Positions 8,831-17,401 of a stretch of 64,000 bases of DNA are shown piece by piece. Each line of letters begins with the position of its first letter. Position 1 is the stretch's first letter. The position numbers were made by a program, and so were the translations under genes. This DNA comes from Coriobacteriia bacterium (GTDB lineage: Bacteria > Actinomycetota > Coriobacteriia > Anaerosomatales > Anaerosomataceae), in contig JAUSBY010000001.1 in NCBI GenBank assembly GCA_030651765.1, positions 177,898 to 241,897 on the forward strand, written 5' to 3'. The notes beneath the pieces are model-generated. The model saw nothing but the letters and a program-made list of their open reading frames with translations, ran no database searches and had not been told where the DNA came from.

Positions 8831-8859
8831 ACGATAGCCGAAGCTTTGTGAAGGGACAA
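8831..8859 (-). promoter_or_regulatory. Putative promoter of the multiheme cytochrome gene
   Basis: On the minus strand a TTGTCC -35 box and a TATCGT -10 box are 17 nt apart, about 75 bp upstream of the cytochrome ATG. The spacer contains TTCACAA, which resembles a Rex half-site; redox control is speculative. Confidence 0.45.
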
Positions 8860-8897
8860 GACAAACGCAGCCGTCGTGACGGGGTTCTCCCCTTGTT

Positions 8898-8921
8898 CGG
8901 GCTATTCGCCGGGTGAGCCCG
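8898..8921 (-). terminator. Possible terminator hairpin after the RidA gene
   Basis: The arms CGGGCT and AGCCCG with a 12-nt loop lie 23-46 bp beyond the stop codon of the RidA-family gene. A second small hairpin GGGG-TTCT-CCCC is just beyond it. No clear T-tract. Confidence 0.35.
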
Positions 8922-8943
8922 CATTCCTGCCCTCGCGTGACAC

Positions 8944-9405
8944 TCAGTCGATCTCGAAGACCGCCGACATCTCGACCGGCACGCCGAGGGGAAGCGCAGC
9001 CACGCCCACGGCCTCCCGTGCGTGGCCGCCTGAGCCGCCGAACGCAACCTCCATCACCGCACTCGCGGCGTCGATCACAGCACTCTGGCCGTCAAAGTCC
9101 GGTGCCGACGCGACGTATCCCACGAGCTTGACGACCCGCACGATGCGGTCGAGGTCTACCACGGAAGATGCGGCAGCAAGTGCCCGCAGGGCACACTGCT
9201 CGGCGCAGCGCCTACCCTCCTCCAGCGTGACATCGTCACCGAGGTGTCCGGTGGCGATCGGACGCCCGTCGATGACGGGGACCTGACCGGAGGTGAACAC
9301 GAGCGAACCGGAGCGAACCGCCGGGACGTACGAGCCGACAGCCGCGGGTATCTCTGGCACCTGCAGATCGCGCGCGGCGAGGCGCGCGATCACACCGTGC
9401 GACAT
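8944..9405 (-). CDS. RidA/YjgF-family protein
   Basis: Protein of 153 residues of the YjgF/YER057c/UK114 (RidA) superfamily. Hallmarks are VRSGSLVFTSGQVPVIDG, then EEGRRCAEQCALRALAAA, and the C-terminal HAREAVGVAALPLGVPVEMSAVFEI, whose Arg occupies the position that binds the substrate carboxylate in active members. RidA proteins hydrolyse reactive enamine/imine intermediates of amino-acid metabolism; this subgroup (with HAR..VGV) is less studied. The ATG at 9405 overlaps the stop codon of the chemoreceptor gene by one base, implying translational coupling, though no functional link is obvious. Confidence 0.88.
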   Translation of the reverse strand: MSHGVIARLAARDLQVPEIPAAVGSYVPAVRSGSLVFTSGQVPVIDGRPIATGHLGDDVTLEEGRRCAEQCALRALAAASSVVDLDRIVRVVKLVGYVASAPDFDGQSAVIDAASAVMEVAFGGSGGHAREAVGVAALPLGVPVEMSAVFEID

Positions 9406-10565
9406 CAGCGGACCACCATCGAGTCCGCCAGCTTGTTGAGCTCCATGATCGCGGCGGTGATCTGTCGCGAGGTCTCGGCGGCCTGCTGGGAGACCAATGC
9501 GACCTCCTTCATAGAGACGACCACCTGATCGGAGGCGGTGCGCTGCTGTTGCGTGGCGATCGAGATCTGCTTGGCCGCGTCTGTAGTCTCCTCGACCTGT
9601 GACACGATGCGCTGCAACTCCGTAGCGGTGTTCATCGCCAGATCCTGACCCTCGGTCACCTTCTTGGCAGCCTTCTCCGTCTGCATGATGAGCGCCGAGG
9701 TGGACGCCTGGATCTCGCGGACCACTCGGCCGATCTCCTGCGTGGATTCGGTGACCGAGTCGGCCAGCTTGCGGATCTCCTCGGCGACGACGGAGAAGCC
9801 CTTGCCCGCGTCGCCGGCGCGCGCAGCCTCGATCGCCGCGTTCAGTGCGAGGATCTTCGTCTGCTCGGCGATCTCGTCGATGATCGAGAGTACGCGGCCG
9901 ATCTCCTGACTGCGTTCTCCGAGTGCGAGGATCCTGTCCGACGACTGCATCGTCGTCTCGCGAATCTCCTCGATACCGGCGGCGGTGTTCGCGACAGCCA
10001 GCATTCCTTCCTCGGCGCTGGCCAGAGTGGTCTCGGCGATGCGCACGACGGCTCCGGCGTTGTCGGCGATCTGGCTCGACGTCTGCGCGAGCTCCTCTAC
10101 CGTTGCGGAGGTCTGGGTGACGGCCGCCGCTTGCTCGGCAGCACCGGACGCTTGCTGCTCGGTGGCGGCAAGCACCTCGGTCGTGACCGACTTGATGTTG
10201 GAGTTGGTCTGCTTGATCTGCTCGAGCAGGCTGTGAACGTTCGAGAAGACGCGCTCGATCTCGGCCGAGATACCGTCGATGCCGCGCACGTCGCGCGCTG
10301 CGATGCCGAGCGAGCTGCTGACCTCGGTCAGCACCCCGGTGAGGGTCCGCTCGGATATGCGCGCGGAGAGCCCGTGGCCGAACACGCCCATGCCTACGCC
10401 CGCACAGACGGACGCTATCCAGAAGATAACCGCCGAGACCACGCTCTTGGGCTCGACGAGAAGGCTTGCGAGCAGCGGGAACGCTACCCCGACGCCTGCG
10501 CCCGCACCAACGAGATACCAAAACGTCCGCCGATTACCGGCACCGGTGCGCACCTTCAAGCCCAT
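9405..10565 (-). CDS. Methyl-accepting chemotaxis protein without large sensor domain
   Basis: Chemoreceptor of 386 residues. Two hydrophobic helices near residues 15-55 are separated by only a few residues, so there is no periplasmic ligand-binding domain. A long helical region leads to the MCP signalling domain with the hairpin-tip signature [38 protein letters not shown]. It probably senses an internal or membrane signal. It lies far from the chemotaxis operon at 20-27.5 kb but would work through the same CheA/CheW. The upstream region is shared with the divergent ferredoxin gene. Confidence 0.92.
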   Translation of the reverse strand: MGLKVRTGAGNRRTFWYLVGAGAGVGVAFPLLASLLVEPKSVVSAVIFWIASVCAGVGMGVFGHGLSARISERTLTGVLTEVSSSLGIAARDVRGIDGISAEIERVFSNVHSLLEQIKQTNSNIKSVTTEVLAATEQQASGAAEQAAAVTQTSATVEELAQTSSQIADNAGAVVRIAETTLASAEEGMLAVANTAAGIEEIRETTMQSSDRILALGERSQEIGRVLSIIDEIAEQTKILALNAAIEAARAGDAGKGFSVVAEEIRKLADSVTESTQEIGRVVREIQASTSALIMQTEKAAKKVTEGQDLAMNTATELQRIVSQVEETTDAAKQISIATQQQRTASDQVVVSMKEVALVSQQAAETSRQITAAIMELNKLADSMVVR

Positions 10566-10708
10566 ACCGTCCGCCTCTGTCGGGAGCCAACCTCACGGGC
10601 AACTGCATCGACTTGAATCCTACCAGCACACTGGCCGCATGTGCGAGGATTCACCCGTCGCGGCCGTTGCCTTCTCCGCCGCGCTCATCACATGCCGGAT
10701 GGCGGGGG

Positions 10709-10736
10709 TTGCAATCTATACCCATGGGGGTATACT
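10709..10736 (+). promoter_or_regulatory. Promoter with CsoR-like palindromic operator
   Basis: TTGCAA (10709-10714) and TATACT (10731-10736) are spaced 16 nt apart. A perfect inverted repeat, TATACCC-ATGG-GGGTATA at 10717-10734, covers the spacer and -10 box. The TACCC/GGGTA arms around a short centre resemble operators of the CsoR/RcnR/CstR family of copper-, nickel- or persulfide-sensing repressors. It would control the ferredoxin and selenoprotein genes. No CsoR gene is in the window. Confidence 0.65.
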
Positions 10737-10774
10737 GACTTCGCAAGCAAGACACCCCCGTCGTGAGGATGCGC

Positions 10775-10978
10775 GTGGCACACATACACATCAACGAAAC
10801 CGCCTGTGACCGATCTCCGGGGTGCCCCGCGCGGCAGGTATGTCCCCGCGGCGCGATCAAGCCGATTGCCGGCGGACACTACCCGGGAGCCAACGGCTAC
10901 ACAGTAGATGAGTCGCTCTGCACAGGCTGCGCCGTCTGCGCAAGGTTCTGCCCGACCGGCGCAGTGCGTATGGGATAG
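10775..10978 (+). CDS. Small 4Fe-4S ferredoxin-like protein
   Basis: Protein of about 67 residues. The C-terminal half has a classical CTGCAVCARFCP cluster motif. The N-terminal half has a looser set, CDRSPGCPARQVCP, that may bind a second cluster or be structural. The GTG at 10775 was chosen because GAGGA lies 4-5 nt upstream; the GTG at 10763 would overlap that box. The stop codon is 9 bp from the selenoprotein start and the two genes share the CsoR-like promoter, so this ferredoxin is a candidate electron donor or partner for the thioredoxin-fold selenoprotein. Confidence 0.85.
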   Translation: MAHIHINETACDRSPGCPARQVCPRGAIKPIAGGHYPGANGYTVDESLCTGCAVCARFCPTGAVRMG

Positions 10979-10987
10979 GAGATGACG

Positions 10988-11323
10988 ATGACTGACCCTA
11001 TGGTGACCGTAGACGTGTTCGACTTCCCCGCTGAGGCGGACTGCTGGGGCGGCGGTTGAGGTCCATCCTGGTCTCCGGAGGAGATCACGGCGATCATCCG
11101 CTCTGAGGTCCAGCAGCGATTCGGCGAGTCCGCCCGGATCGAGTACCACGATACCAGCCGACCCGAGGTCGCGGCCGAGCACGCCGAGGTCGTCAGGTTC
11201 ATCCAGGACAATGGCCTCGTATATCCCGTGACCGTCATCGACGGGGTGCCTGTCTACGACGGAGCTGTCTCGTACCCGGCGATCCTGCGCGCGGTGCAAA
11301 CGAAGATCGCCAGCGTCTCATAG
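10988..11323 (+). CDS. Putative selenoprotein, thioredoxin-like, with in-frame UGA
   Basis: Open frame of 112 codons (111 residues) interrupted only by a TGA at 11057-11059 that I read as selenocysteine. The local sequence is DCWGGG-U-GPSWSPEEI, and the frame stays open and protein-like for 87 more codons: an amphipathic helix, then FIQDNGLVYPVTVIDGVPVYDG. The YPVTVIDG stretch is the cis-proline/beta pattern of thioredoxin-fold proteins, and overall it resembles from memory the YuzD/DUF1462 group with Sec in place of the active Cys. A hairpin at 11069-11087 sits where a bacterial SECIS element belongs. The ATG at 10988 has AGGAG 6 nt upstream. Conventional gene calling would miss this gene. 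Selenium insertion genes are not in the window. Confidence 0.8.
11060..11090 (+). promoter_or_regulatory. SECIS-like hairpin following the in-frame UGA
   Basis: Directly 3' of the UGA, TGGTCTCC (11069-11076) pairs with GGAGATCA (11080-11087) through seven Watson-Crick pairs and one G-U, closing a GGA loop about 18-20 nt after the UGA. That distance and a G-containing apical loop match bacterial SECIS elements recognised by SelB. Confidence 0.65.
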
Positions 11324-11346
11324 CTGATCCGGGATCGGTATGACCC

Positions 11347-11375
11347 GAGGCCACGGCGCACATCGCTGTGGCCTC
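11347..11375 (+). terminator. Terminator-like hairpin after the selenoprotein gene
   Basis: GAGGCCAC pairs with GTGGCCTC, and the stem can continue with GCG/CGC, 23 bp past the selenoprotein stop. No T-run follows. The remaining sequence to the next gene (11376-11517) shows no other feature I can support. Confidence 0.5.
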
Positions 11376-11517
11376 TGCGCTTCCCCGGGCACGAACCGCG
11401 ATCGGGCAAGCGGACTGCTCTCACGGGCGCGAACGTTCCGCACCGCGGACTCGCCACGCGAGCCGGTCTAGTAGACTCTGTCAGTAACCGACACCCGCCG
11501 GAGAGAGCTACCCGACC

Positions 11518-12180
11518 ATGGCATCCCACGATTCGCCGCCGACCGACCCGTTCGAACAGGTGCTGTCCACGCTGACCCACGTGGCGCTGTCATTCTTCAT
11601 CGCATGGCGTCGGGCTCTGAGCAGCGGCTATCGGAGAGTGCGAGCAGGCGCGCTGTGGATCACGAGGCGTGTGGCCGGATGGGCCGGGCAGTGGGGCCAC
11701 GTGACCCGGTACCTCACCAGGCCTGCACCCGAACGGGTCCACGGGGACGCGGACGCCTCACGTGCGGCGGCGTTCGGTGCCCGTGCGTTCGCGTTCGGCC
11801 TGCTCGCGAGCGGCTCGATCACGATCGCGACTGGTGGTACCTCGAGGGCGGCCGTGGCGACGCTGGTGGTCGAACTCGCGTGGGCGGCGGGCAGGTTTGC
11901 GATCTGCGCCGCCCTGGTCCCCGTCACAACGCTGCCCCGCAGTCACCTGGCCCTTGCCTATCTCACGGGGCTTGCACCCTACGCTCTCGGCCTCACCGCA
12001 CCGTTGCGGATCGCGGCACTCGCGGCCTCGGCGCTGCTCACCGCCAGGGAGCTCCGTGCCGCCGGCCCCGACGCCCGCACCGTACGCACCGCAGTCGGCT
12101 GGGCGTTCGGCGGGCAGGCCCTGGTCGTCGTCTTCGGGTTCGTGCTCCGCGGGGGCCTCGCGGTGCTCACCGGCAGCTAG
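11518..12180 (+). CDS. Hypothetical integral membrane protein
   Basis: Protein of 220 residues with a hydrophilic, Arg-rich N-terminal third and four or five hydrophobic helices from ~95 onward. I do not recognise a specific family; the pattern of short helices with a conserved Pro is loosely like Yip1-type proteins. The ATG at 11518 follows GAGAG. It overlaps the convergent DMT transporter gene by 4 bp at the stop codons. Confidence 0.65.
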   Translation: MASHDSPPTDPFEQVLSTLTHVALSFFIAWRRALSSGYRRVRAGALWITRRVAGWAGQWGHVTRYLTRPAPERVHGDADASRAAAFGARAFAFGLLASGSITIATGGTSRAAVATLVVELAWAAGRFAICAALVPVTTLPRSHLALAYLTGLAPYALGLTAPLRIAALAASALLTARELRAAGPDARTVRTAVGWAFGGQALVVVFGFVLRGGLAVLTGS

Positions 12181-13082
12181 ATGAGCGCGATGCCGTCCGC
12201 ATCGCGAGCCACCGGCCACTCGGCCACTGCGATTCCCGCGATCACCAGCAGGGCGCCGGACATCTGCGTGACGGTAAGGCGTTCGCCGAGTACGAGAGCG
12301 GCAAGCACGATCGTGAAGACCGGTTCGGCGGTCGAGGCGATCGCCGCACGCGGCGCCCCGAGCGCGCGCACCCCCTGAAGGTAGAGAACCACTGCGGCAA
12401 ACGTCGGCACGACGATGATCGCCGCCAGCAACAGCCACAGTCGAGCAGACCAGCCCGCAGGAGACAGCGGCTCGCCGACGAGTAGCGTGATGGCGCCGAC
12501 GCCGAGCGCGGAGAGACCGAACGTGTACGCCATGAGCACCAGTCTGCTGCTGTGACCGACCATCCGCGCCGACAGCACGTTGAACGCCGAGTACCCGACC
12601 GCGGCACCCAACCCAAGCACGATACCCGGGAGCGCGACGTTCGTCCGATCGTCGAACACACCGACGACGAGCACGCACCCCGCGAAGGTCACCACCAGAG
12701 CAGCGATCCGGCGGGGGGTCAACGGCTCCTTGAACAGCAGCGCCGAGACCACCGACACGATTGCCGGATACGTGTAGAGCAGCACGGTGACCACGGATGC
12801 CGGTGCATAGCCGAGCGCGAAGAAGAAGCAGATGGAGGCGGCACCGTATCCGGTCAGCGAGAGGGCCGCGTACCGGTGCAGACTGCGCAGGCCGCTGATG
12901 AGTTCACGCGGCCGCTTCCACATCAGAAGTGCCGCCATGAGCGCCGACGTGATAGAGAAGCGCCAGGTGAGCAGGGGCAGCGGGCGACCGCCCGCCTCGT
13001 AGGCGAGAACGGTGAGCACGGCAAGCGTGGCGAAGCACGCCGCCGAAATGAGAACGAGCACGAGTGCGATGCGCCGCTGCAA
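12177..13082 (-). CDS. EamA/DMT superfamily transporter
   Basis: Membrane protein of 301 residues with ten hydrophobic helices in two homologous halves, the EamA (RhaT/YdcZ) arrangement of the drug/metabolite transporter superfamily. Typical stretches are TWRFSITSALMAALL, VVTVLLYTYPAIVSVVSALLFKEPLTPRR in the first half, and ASTAEPVFTIVLAALVLGERLT in the second. It probably exports or takes up a small metabolite; the substrate cannot be read from sequence. Divergent from the VanZ-like gene. Confidence 0.9.
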   Translation of the reverse strand: MQRRIALVLVLISAACFATLAVLTVLAYEAGGRPLPLLTWRFSITSALMAALLMWKRPRELISGLRSLHRYAALSLTGYGAASICFFFALGYAPASVVTVLLYTYPAIVSVVSALLFKEPLTPRRIAALVVTFAGCVLVVGVFDDRTNVALPGIVLGLGAAVGYSAFNVLSARMVGHSSRLVLMAYTFGLSALGVGAITLLVGEPLSPAGWSARLWLLLAAIIVVPTFAAVVLYLQGVRALGAPRAAIASTAEPVFTIVLAALVLGERLTVTQMSGALLVIAGIAVAEWPVARDADGIALI

Positions 13083-13160
13083 CGAGCCCCCTTGGATTCA
13101 CGGTAGAATCACGCTGGCAGAACGACCCAGACCGGTCAAGCGACGTGAAAGGCACATACA

Positions 13161-13541
13161 ATGCGACACTGGGCGACCAGAGGCTGGGCGGCAGTAGCCG
13201 TCGTGTGGATGGCCGTCATCTTCGGGCTGTCATCACTGCCGGGCGGCTCGGTACCCGGACGCTATGGATCCCTGGGCCATCTGGTCGGCTATGCAGTGCT
13301 CGGAGCGCTGTACTATGCCGCGCTCGCCGGACGCCTGCCGGTAGGCCGAGCAGCACTCATCGCGATCGCGCTCGCCTCGGCTTACGGCATCACGGACGAG
13401 TTCCACCAATCGTTCGTGCCGGGACGCATGCCCGATCCGGTCGACTGGCTCGTGGATACGGCCGGAGCTGCCCTGGCGGTCGCCGCACTCGTCGTGATCG
13501 GACGTTGGCGAGAGCAGGCGTCGGCTGGCGCGGAATCCTGA
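13161..13541 (+). CDS. VanZ-like membrane protein
   Basis: Small membrane protein of 126 residues with four hydrophobic helices. The family signature is ITDEFHQSFVPGR followed by DWLVDTAGAALAV. VanZ-like proteins are widespread; VanZ itself gives low-level teicoplanin resistance in enterococci, but most relatives are uncharacterised and no van genes are nearby. ATG preceded by GAAAGG. Confidence 0.85.
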   Translation: MRHWATRGWAAVAVVWMAVIFGLSSLPGGSVPGRYGSLGHLVGYAVLGALYYAALAGRLPVGRAALIAIALASAYGITDEFHQSFVPGRMPDPVDWLVDTAGAALAVAALVVIGRWREQASAGAES

Positions 13542-13627
13542 CCGAACCGGCACAGGTGTTAGAATGGCCGTTCGGTACCCGGCGTCGACCGGGAATGGCA
13601 CACCCACGATCCCCGGAGGTACGACCT

Positions 13628-15076
13628 GTGACACAACGTATCGCGCTCGTGACGCCGCCCTACCATTCGGGCGTCGTCGAGACGGCGGGAACGTGGCCCA
13701 ACGTCGCGTTCGTCTACATCGCCGGCGCTCTGCGCGAGGCAGGGTTCGAACCGATCATCTACGACGCGATGACGATGAATCACACACTCGAAGACATCGG
13801 TGCCGAACTGGAGCGCCTCGCACCGGACGTAGTCCTCACCTCGGCATATACGCCGTCATATCCGAAGGCTGTCGAGCTGCTACGGCTGGCGAAGTCGCGC
13901 CTGCCCGGCGTGATCACCGGCATCGGCGGCGTGCACGCACACTTCATGTACGAGGAGGCGCTCACGCGCGACGGCGATGCGATCGACTTCGTCATACGCG
14001 GCGAAGGCGAGGTCACGGCGCCCGAACTGATGCGGTGCCTGGCCGAGGGTGGCGATCCTGCCGATGTCGCGGGAGTCGCCTTCGTGCGTGACGGCGAGGT
14101 CGTGGCCGCGCCGGAACGGCCGTTCCTGGCCGAGCTGGACGGCCTGCCGATGGCGTGGGACCTCGTCGACTGGAGCCTCTACCGGTTCTATCCGCTGCCC
14201 GACACCAATCTCGCCGTCATCTCGTCCTCGCGGGGATGCGACCAGGCGTGTACCTTCTGCAGCCAGCAGGCGTTCTGGTGCCGCACGTGGCGCGCTCGCT
14301 CGGCCGAGAGCGTGGTGGACGAGATCCAGATGCTCAAGGAGACCTACGGCGTGGGCGTGGTCATGTTCTCCGACGAGACCCCCACGCTCGACGGCGACCG
14401 ATGGCGGAGGATCCTCGACCTGCTGATCGAACGGGACCTCGGGATGCACATCCTGATGGAGACCCGCGTCGACGACATCTTGCGGGACGAAGAGATACTC
14501 CCGCTCTACCGGCAGGCCGGCATCCGTCACATCTACGTCGGCGTGGAGCGCACCGATCAGGCGTCACTCGATTTGTTCAAGAAGAACACCGAGGTCGAGC
14601 AGGGCAGGCGCGCTATCGAGCTCATCAATGCGCACGGCATCATCTCGGAGACGAGCATGGTACTCGGCCTTCCCACCGACACCCCCGAGACGATCGAAGC
14701 GACCTTCAAGCTCGCCCAGCACTACGACCCTGACCTTGCGTTCTTCCTCACCATCGCGCCGTGGCCGTACTCGGACATCTACCCTGACCTCGAGCCGTAC
14801 ATCGAGAGCTACGATTACGAGGACTACAACCTGGTCGCGCCAGTCGTGAAGCCCGAGACGATGACGCGGGATGAGTTGCAGAAGACGATCATCGACTGCT
14901 ACCGCCGCTTCTATATGGGCAAGCTGGCCCGCATCGGCTCGATGACCAAGGAGAAGCGCGACTACTTCATCATCACGATGAAACTGCTCATGGAGAACTC
15001 GTACCTCAAGCAGTACATGGGCGGGCTGGGCTCGATGCCGACCGAGGTGAACGCGCTACTCAGGAAGTGGCTCTAG
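13628..15076 (+). CDS. B12-binding radical SAM protein, BchE-like
   Basis: Protein of 482 residues. Residues ~1-130 form a cobalamin-binding-type Rossmann domain (RIALVTPPYHSG through GIGGVHAHFMYEEAL). A radical SAM barrel follows, with the cluster motif CDQACTFCS near residue 203. Lengths and motifs match the family that includes the anaerobic Mg-protoporphyrin IX monomethyl ester cyclase BchE and many P-methylases and ring-modifying enzymes. The substrate is not inferable, and no porphyrin or phosphonate genes are adjacent. The GTG start at 13628 has GGAGG 8 nt upstream; the in-frame extension upstream crosses the VanZ gene and was rejected. Confidence 0.9.
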   Translation: MTQRIALVTPPYHSGVVETAGTWPNVAFVYIAGALREAGFEPIIYDAMTMNHTLEDIGAELERLAPDVVLTSAYTPSYPKAVELLRLAKSRLPGVITGIGGVHAHFMYEEALTRDGDAIDFVIRGEGEVTAPELMRCLAEGGDPADVAGVAFVRDGEVVAAPERPFLAELDGLPMAWDLVDWSLYRFYPLPDTNLAVISSSRGCDQACTFCSQQAFWCRTWRARSAESVVDEIQMLKETYGVGVVMFSDETPTLDGDRWRRILDLLIERDLGMHILMETRVDDILRDEEILPLYRQAGIRHIYVGVERTDQASLDLFKKNTEVEQGRRAIELINAHGIISETSMVLGLPTDTPETIEATFKLAQHYDPDLAFFLTIAPWPYSDIYPDLEPYIESYDYEDYNLVAPVVKPETMTRDELQKTIIDCYRRFYMGKLARIGSMTKEKRDYFIITMKLLMENSYLKQYMGGLGSMPTEVNALLRKWL

Positions 15077-15105
15077 GCTGCCGCTCTTAAGAGCCGTCAG
15101 ACGAG

Positions 15106-16218
15106 CTAGTAGATGCCGGTCTGCGCTGCCTGGTCGGCGGTCACGCCGAGCTGGCGCACCTTTATCTTGAAGTCGTGCGCGTTGGCCGCCATGGCGGTCG
15201 CGTCGTCTAAGGTGATGCGTCCCTCCTGGTAGAGCCGCAGCAGACTCTGATCGAAGGTCTGCATACCGTAGTACTCGCCCTCTTCCATGGCGTCGCGGAT
15301 CATGTAGGTCTTCTCCGAGTCCATGACGTACTCACGGATCGTACCCGTCATGACCATGACCTCGACCGCCGGCACGAGACCGCCGTTTATCGACGGGATG
15401 AGGCGCATCGACACGATGCCCTTGAGCGTGGAGGCCAGCATCAGTCGAACCTGCTTCTGCTGGTAGGGCGGGAAGAAGTCGATGATGCGGTTGATCGTCT
15501 CGGTCGCATCGATCGTGTGGAGGGTCGAGAGAACCAGGTTGCCGATCTCTGCCGCGGTGAGCGCCGCCGAGACTGTCTCGTGATCGCGCATCTCGCCGAT
15601 CAGGATCACATCGGGATCCTGCCTCACCACGTGCCTGAGTGCGTCGGCATAGCTTTCGGTGTCGATGCCGATCTCACGCTGGTTGACGATGCACTTGACG
15701 TCCTGATGGAGCACCTCGATAGGGTCCTCGATCGTGACGATGTGTCCCTCGCGGGTGCGATTGATGTGATCGATCATCGATGCGAGCGTCGTCGTCTTGC
15801 CGGAGCCTGCGGTACCGGTCACCAGAACCAGGCCACGGGGTTCCTCGGCCAGGCGGCGGACCACCGGTGGCAGTCCAAGTTGCTCCATGCTGGCCCGCTC
15901 GGTGGCTACACGCCGCAGCGTCATACCCACGCTACCGCGCTGGTGGAACACGTTGACGCGGAAGCGACCCACCCCGGAGAGCGAGTACGCGAAGTCGACC
16001 TCGCGGTGATTGTCGAACGACAGTCGCTGGCGTTCGTCCATCATGCCGTGCGCCAGCGCTGCGGTGGCTTCCTGGGTAAGCGGCGGCAACTCACGAAGCA
16101 CGATCAGACGACCGTTCAAGCGCACCGCGGGAGCGCTGCCGACCTTGAGATGAAGGTCGGAGCTTCCACGCTCCGCCATGAGCTTGAGGATGCCGTCGAT
16201 ATCCGCCATCGGTACCAC
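15106..16218 (-). CDS. pilT: Twitching motility ATPase PilT
   Basis: Hexameric retraction ATPase of type IV pili, 370 residues. It shows the Walker A GTAGSGKTT (~125-133), the Asp box IVTIEDPIEVLH, Walker B DPDVILIGEMRD, and the His box LSTLHTIDATETINRIIDFFP. The C-terminal TIREYVMDSEKTYMIRDAMEEG corresponds to the region around the AIRNLIRE motif required for retraction, though it departs from that consensus. The start may be the second Met (MADIDGIL), three codons in. No other pilus genes are in the window, so the pilus operon lies elsewhere. Type IV pili in multiheme-cytochrome bacteria are sometimes linked to surface electron transfer; that is only context here. Confidence 0.94.
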   Translation of the reverse strand: MVPMADIDGILKLMAERGSSDLHLKVGSAPAVRLNGRLIVLRELPPLTQEATAALAHGMMDERQRLSFDNHREVDFAYSLSGVGRFRVNVFHQRGSVGMTLRRVATERASMEQLGLPPVVRRLAEEPRGLVLVTGTAGSGKTTTLASMIDHINRTREGHIVTIEDPIEVLHQDVKCIVNQREIGIDTESYADALRHVVRQDPDVILIGEMRDHETVSAALTAAEIGNLVLSTLHTIDATETINRIIDFFPPYQQKQVRLMLASTLKGIVSMRLIPSINGGLVPAVEVMVMTGTIREYVMDSEKTYMIRDAMEEGEYYGMQTFDQSLLRLYQEGRITLDDATAMAANAHDFKIKVRQLGVTADQAAQTGIY

Positions 16219-16325
16219 CTCGGTGTCAGACCGCGTCGCGCGCCGGCGACTCTCGTGAGCCGCATTCAGTGACCCGACAAGTCTACCGCACCTGCGCTGA
16301 GCGCGTCAGTCCTCGTGGTGCCCCG

Positions 16326-17354
16326 CTAGGGTCTGACCGCACCTACGTAGTCGCTGCGGCCGGAGAGGCTCGACACCTTGACGACGTCTCCGGTCTGCGG
16401 CGCGTGGACGTAGTTGCCACCGCCGATGTAGATGCCGACGTGATGGATCCTCGTGCGGCCGAAGAAGACGAGGTCTCCGGGCGCAAGATCCGCCCTCGAT
16501 ACCCGCTGGCCGACACCGTACTGCGAGCGGGAGCTGTGCGGCAGGCGAACTCCGACCTGCGCGTAGCACCACATGGTGAAACCGCTGCAGTCGAAGGAGT
16601 CAGGGCCGGACGCCGCCCACTTGTAGGGGCTTCCCAGCTTGGAGAGCGCAATCTTGACGACCTCCGAGCGCGGGGCGTTGGTGGGGGCCGAGTAGGTTGT
16701 CCGGGCAGCTGCTGCCGCGGCGGCGGCACGCTGGCGCTCGGCGGCCGCCTCGGCCTCGAGGATCGCCGCAATCTCGGACTGCACTCCGGAGAGAACGCGC
16801 TTGCGCTCGGCGAGCTGCCGCTCGACAGTCTCCTTCTGCGCCTGCAGGATGTCCGACTCGGCCTTGGCCTCGGCCTGCTGGGCGGCGAGCTGCTCGCGCG
16901 CCACCTGGACCTCGGCCCGCGTGGTCTTGAGCTCGGCGATGCGCGCCGCGTCACTGTCGTTCATGTCCTGCAGCAGATCCCACGTGGTCGCGAACTGTTC
17001 GAAGGAGGTGGCGCCGAACAGCATCTCGAGCGCGCCGAGCGGACCCTGGCGGTACATCCCACGCGCACGTGCGCCGAGATGGTCCGTAAGCTCGGCCTGG
17101 CGCGCGGTGAGCGCGGCGAGCCGGACCTCGGTCTTCTCGACCTCGGCGGTGAGCGCGTCGGTACGAGCCTTGGCCTCGTTGTACTCCTCGGCGGCTAGTT
17201 CGACCTGCTCATCGAACTCCTCGACCTGCGCCTTTATCCGTGCGGCCTCTGCACGCTTCTCGGCAAGAGGCGCAGCGCTGGCGGTGGATGCCATGCCCGC
17301 GATGAGGGCGATCGTGAGGAGGAACCCGCCTATGCGGGTGGTGGTGTTTCTCAG
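16326..17354 (-). CDS. Secreted coiled-coil NlpC/P60 peptidoglycan hydrolase
   Basis: Exported cell-wall endopeptidase of about 342 residues. A signal sequence (TRIGGFLLTIALIAGMASTASAA) precedes a long coiled coil (~35-210, Glu/Ala/Arg-rich heptads). The C-terminal ~125 residues are an NlpC/P60 cysteine peptidase with catalytic Cys in DSFDCSGF and His in IHHVGIYIGGGNYVHAP. This layout is shared with RipA- and CwlO-like D,L-endopeptidases that cut stem peptides during division. The start is uncertain: a CTG at 17354 has AGGAGG 9 nt upstream and begins right before the signal peptide, whereas the only longer in-frame ATG start runs into the next gene. Confidence 0.88.
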   Translation of the reverse strand: MRNTTTRIGGFLLTIALIAGMASTASAAPLAEKRAEAARIKAQVEEFDEQVELAAEEYNEAKARTDALTAEVEKTEVRLAALTARQAELTDHLGARARGMYRQGPLGALEMLFGATSFEQFATTWDLLQDMNDSDAARIAELKTTRAEVQVAREQLAAQQAEAKAESDILQAQKETVERQLAERKRVLSGVQSEIAAILEAEAAAERQRAAAAAAAARTTYSAPTNAPRSEVVKIALSKLGSPYKWAASGPDSFDCSGFTMWCYAQVGVRLPHSSRSQYGVGQRVSRADLAPGDLVFFGRTRIHHVGIYIGGGNYVHAPQTGDVVKVSSLSGRSDYVGAVRP

Positions 17355-17401
17355 GGCTTCTCGCCTCCTGGAGCGGACGGTCGGGCGGCTGAGCAGCCCG
17401 G

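Noticed and set aside
10688..11299. 203-codon minus-strand frame opposite the ferredoxin and selenoprotein
   Set aside because: No recognisable domain; the plus-strand pair has clear Fe-S motifs, RBS and operator.
15083..15094. GCTCTTAAGAGC palindrome between two convergent genes as terminator
   Set aside because: It has no loop or T-run; may just be chance symmetry, so I list no terminator.
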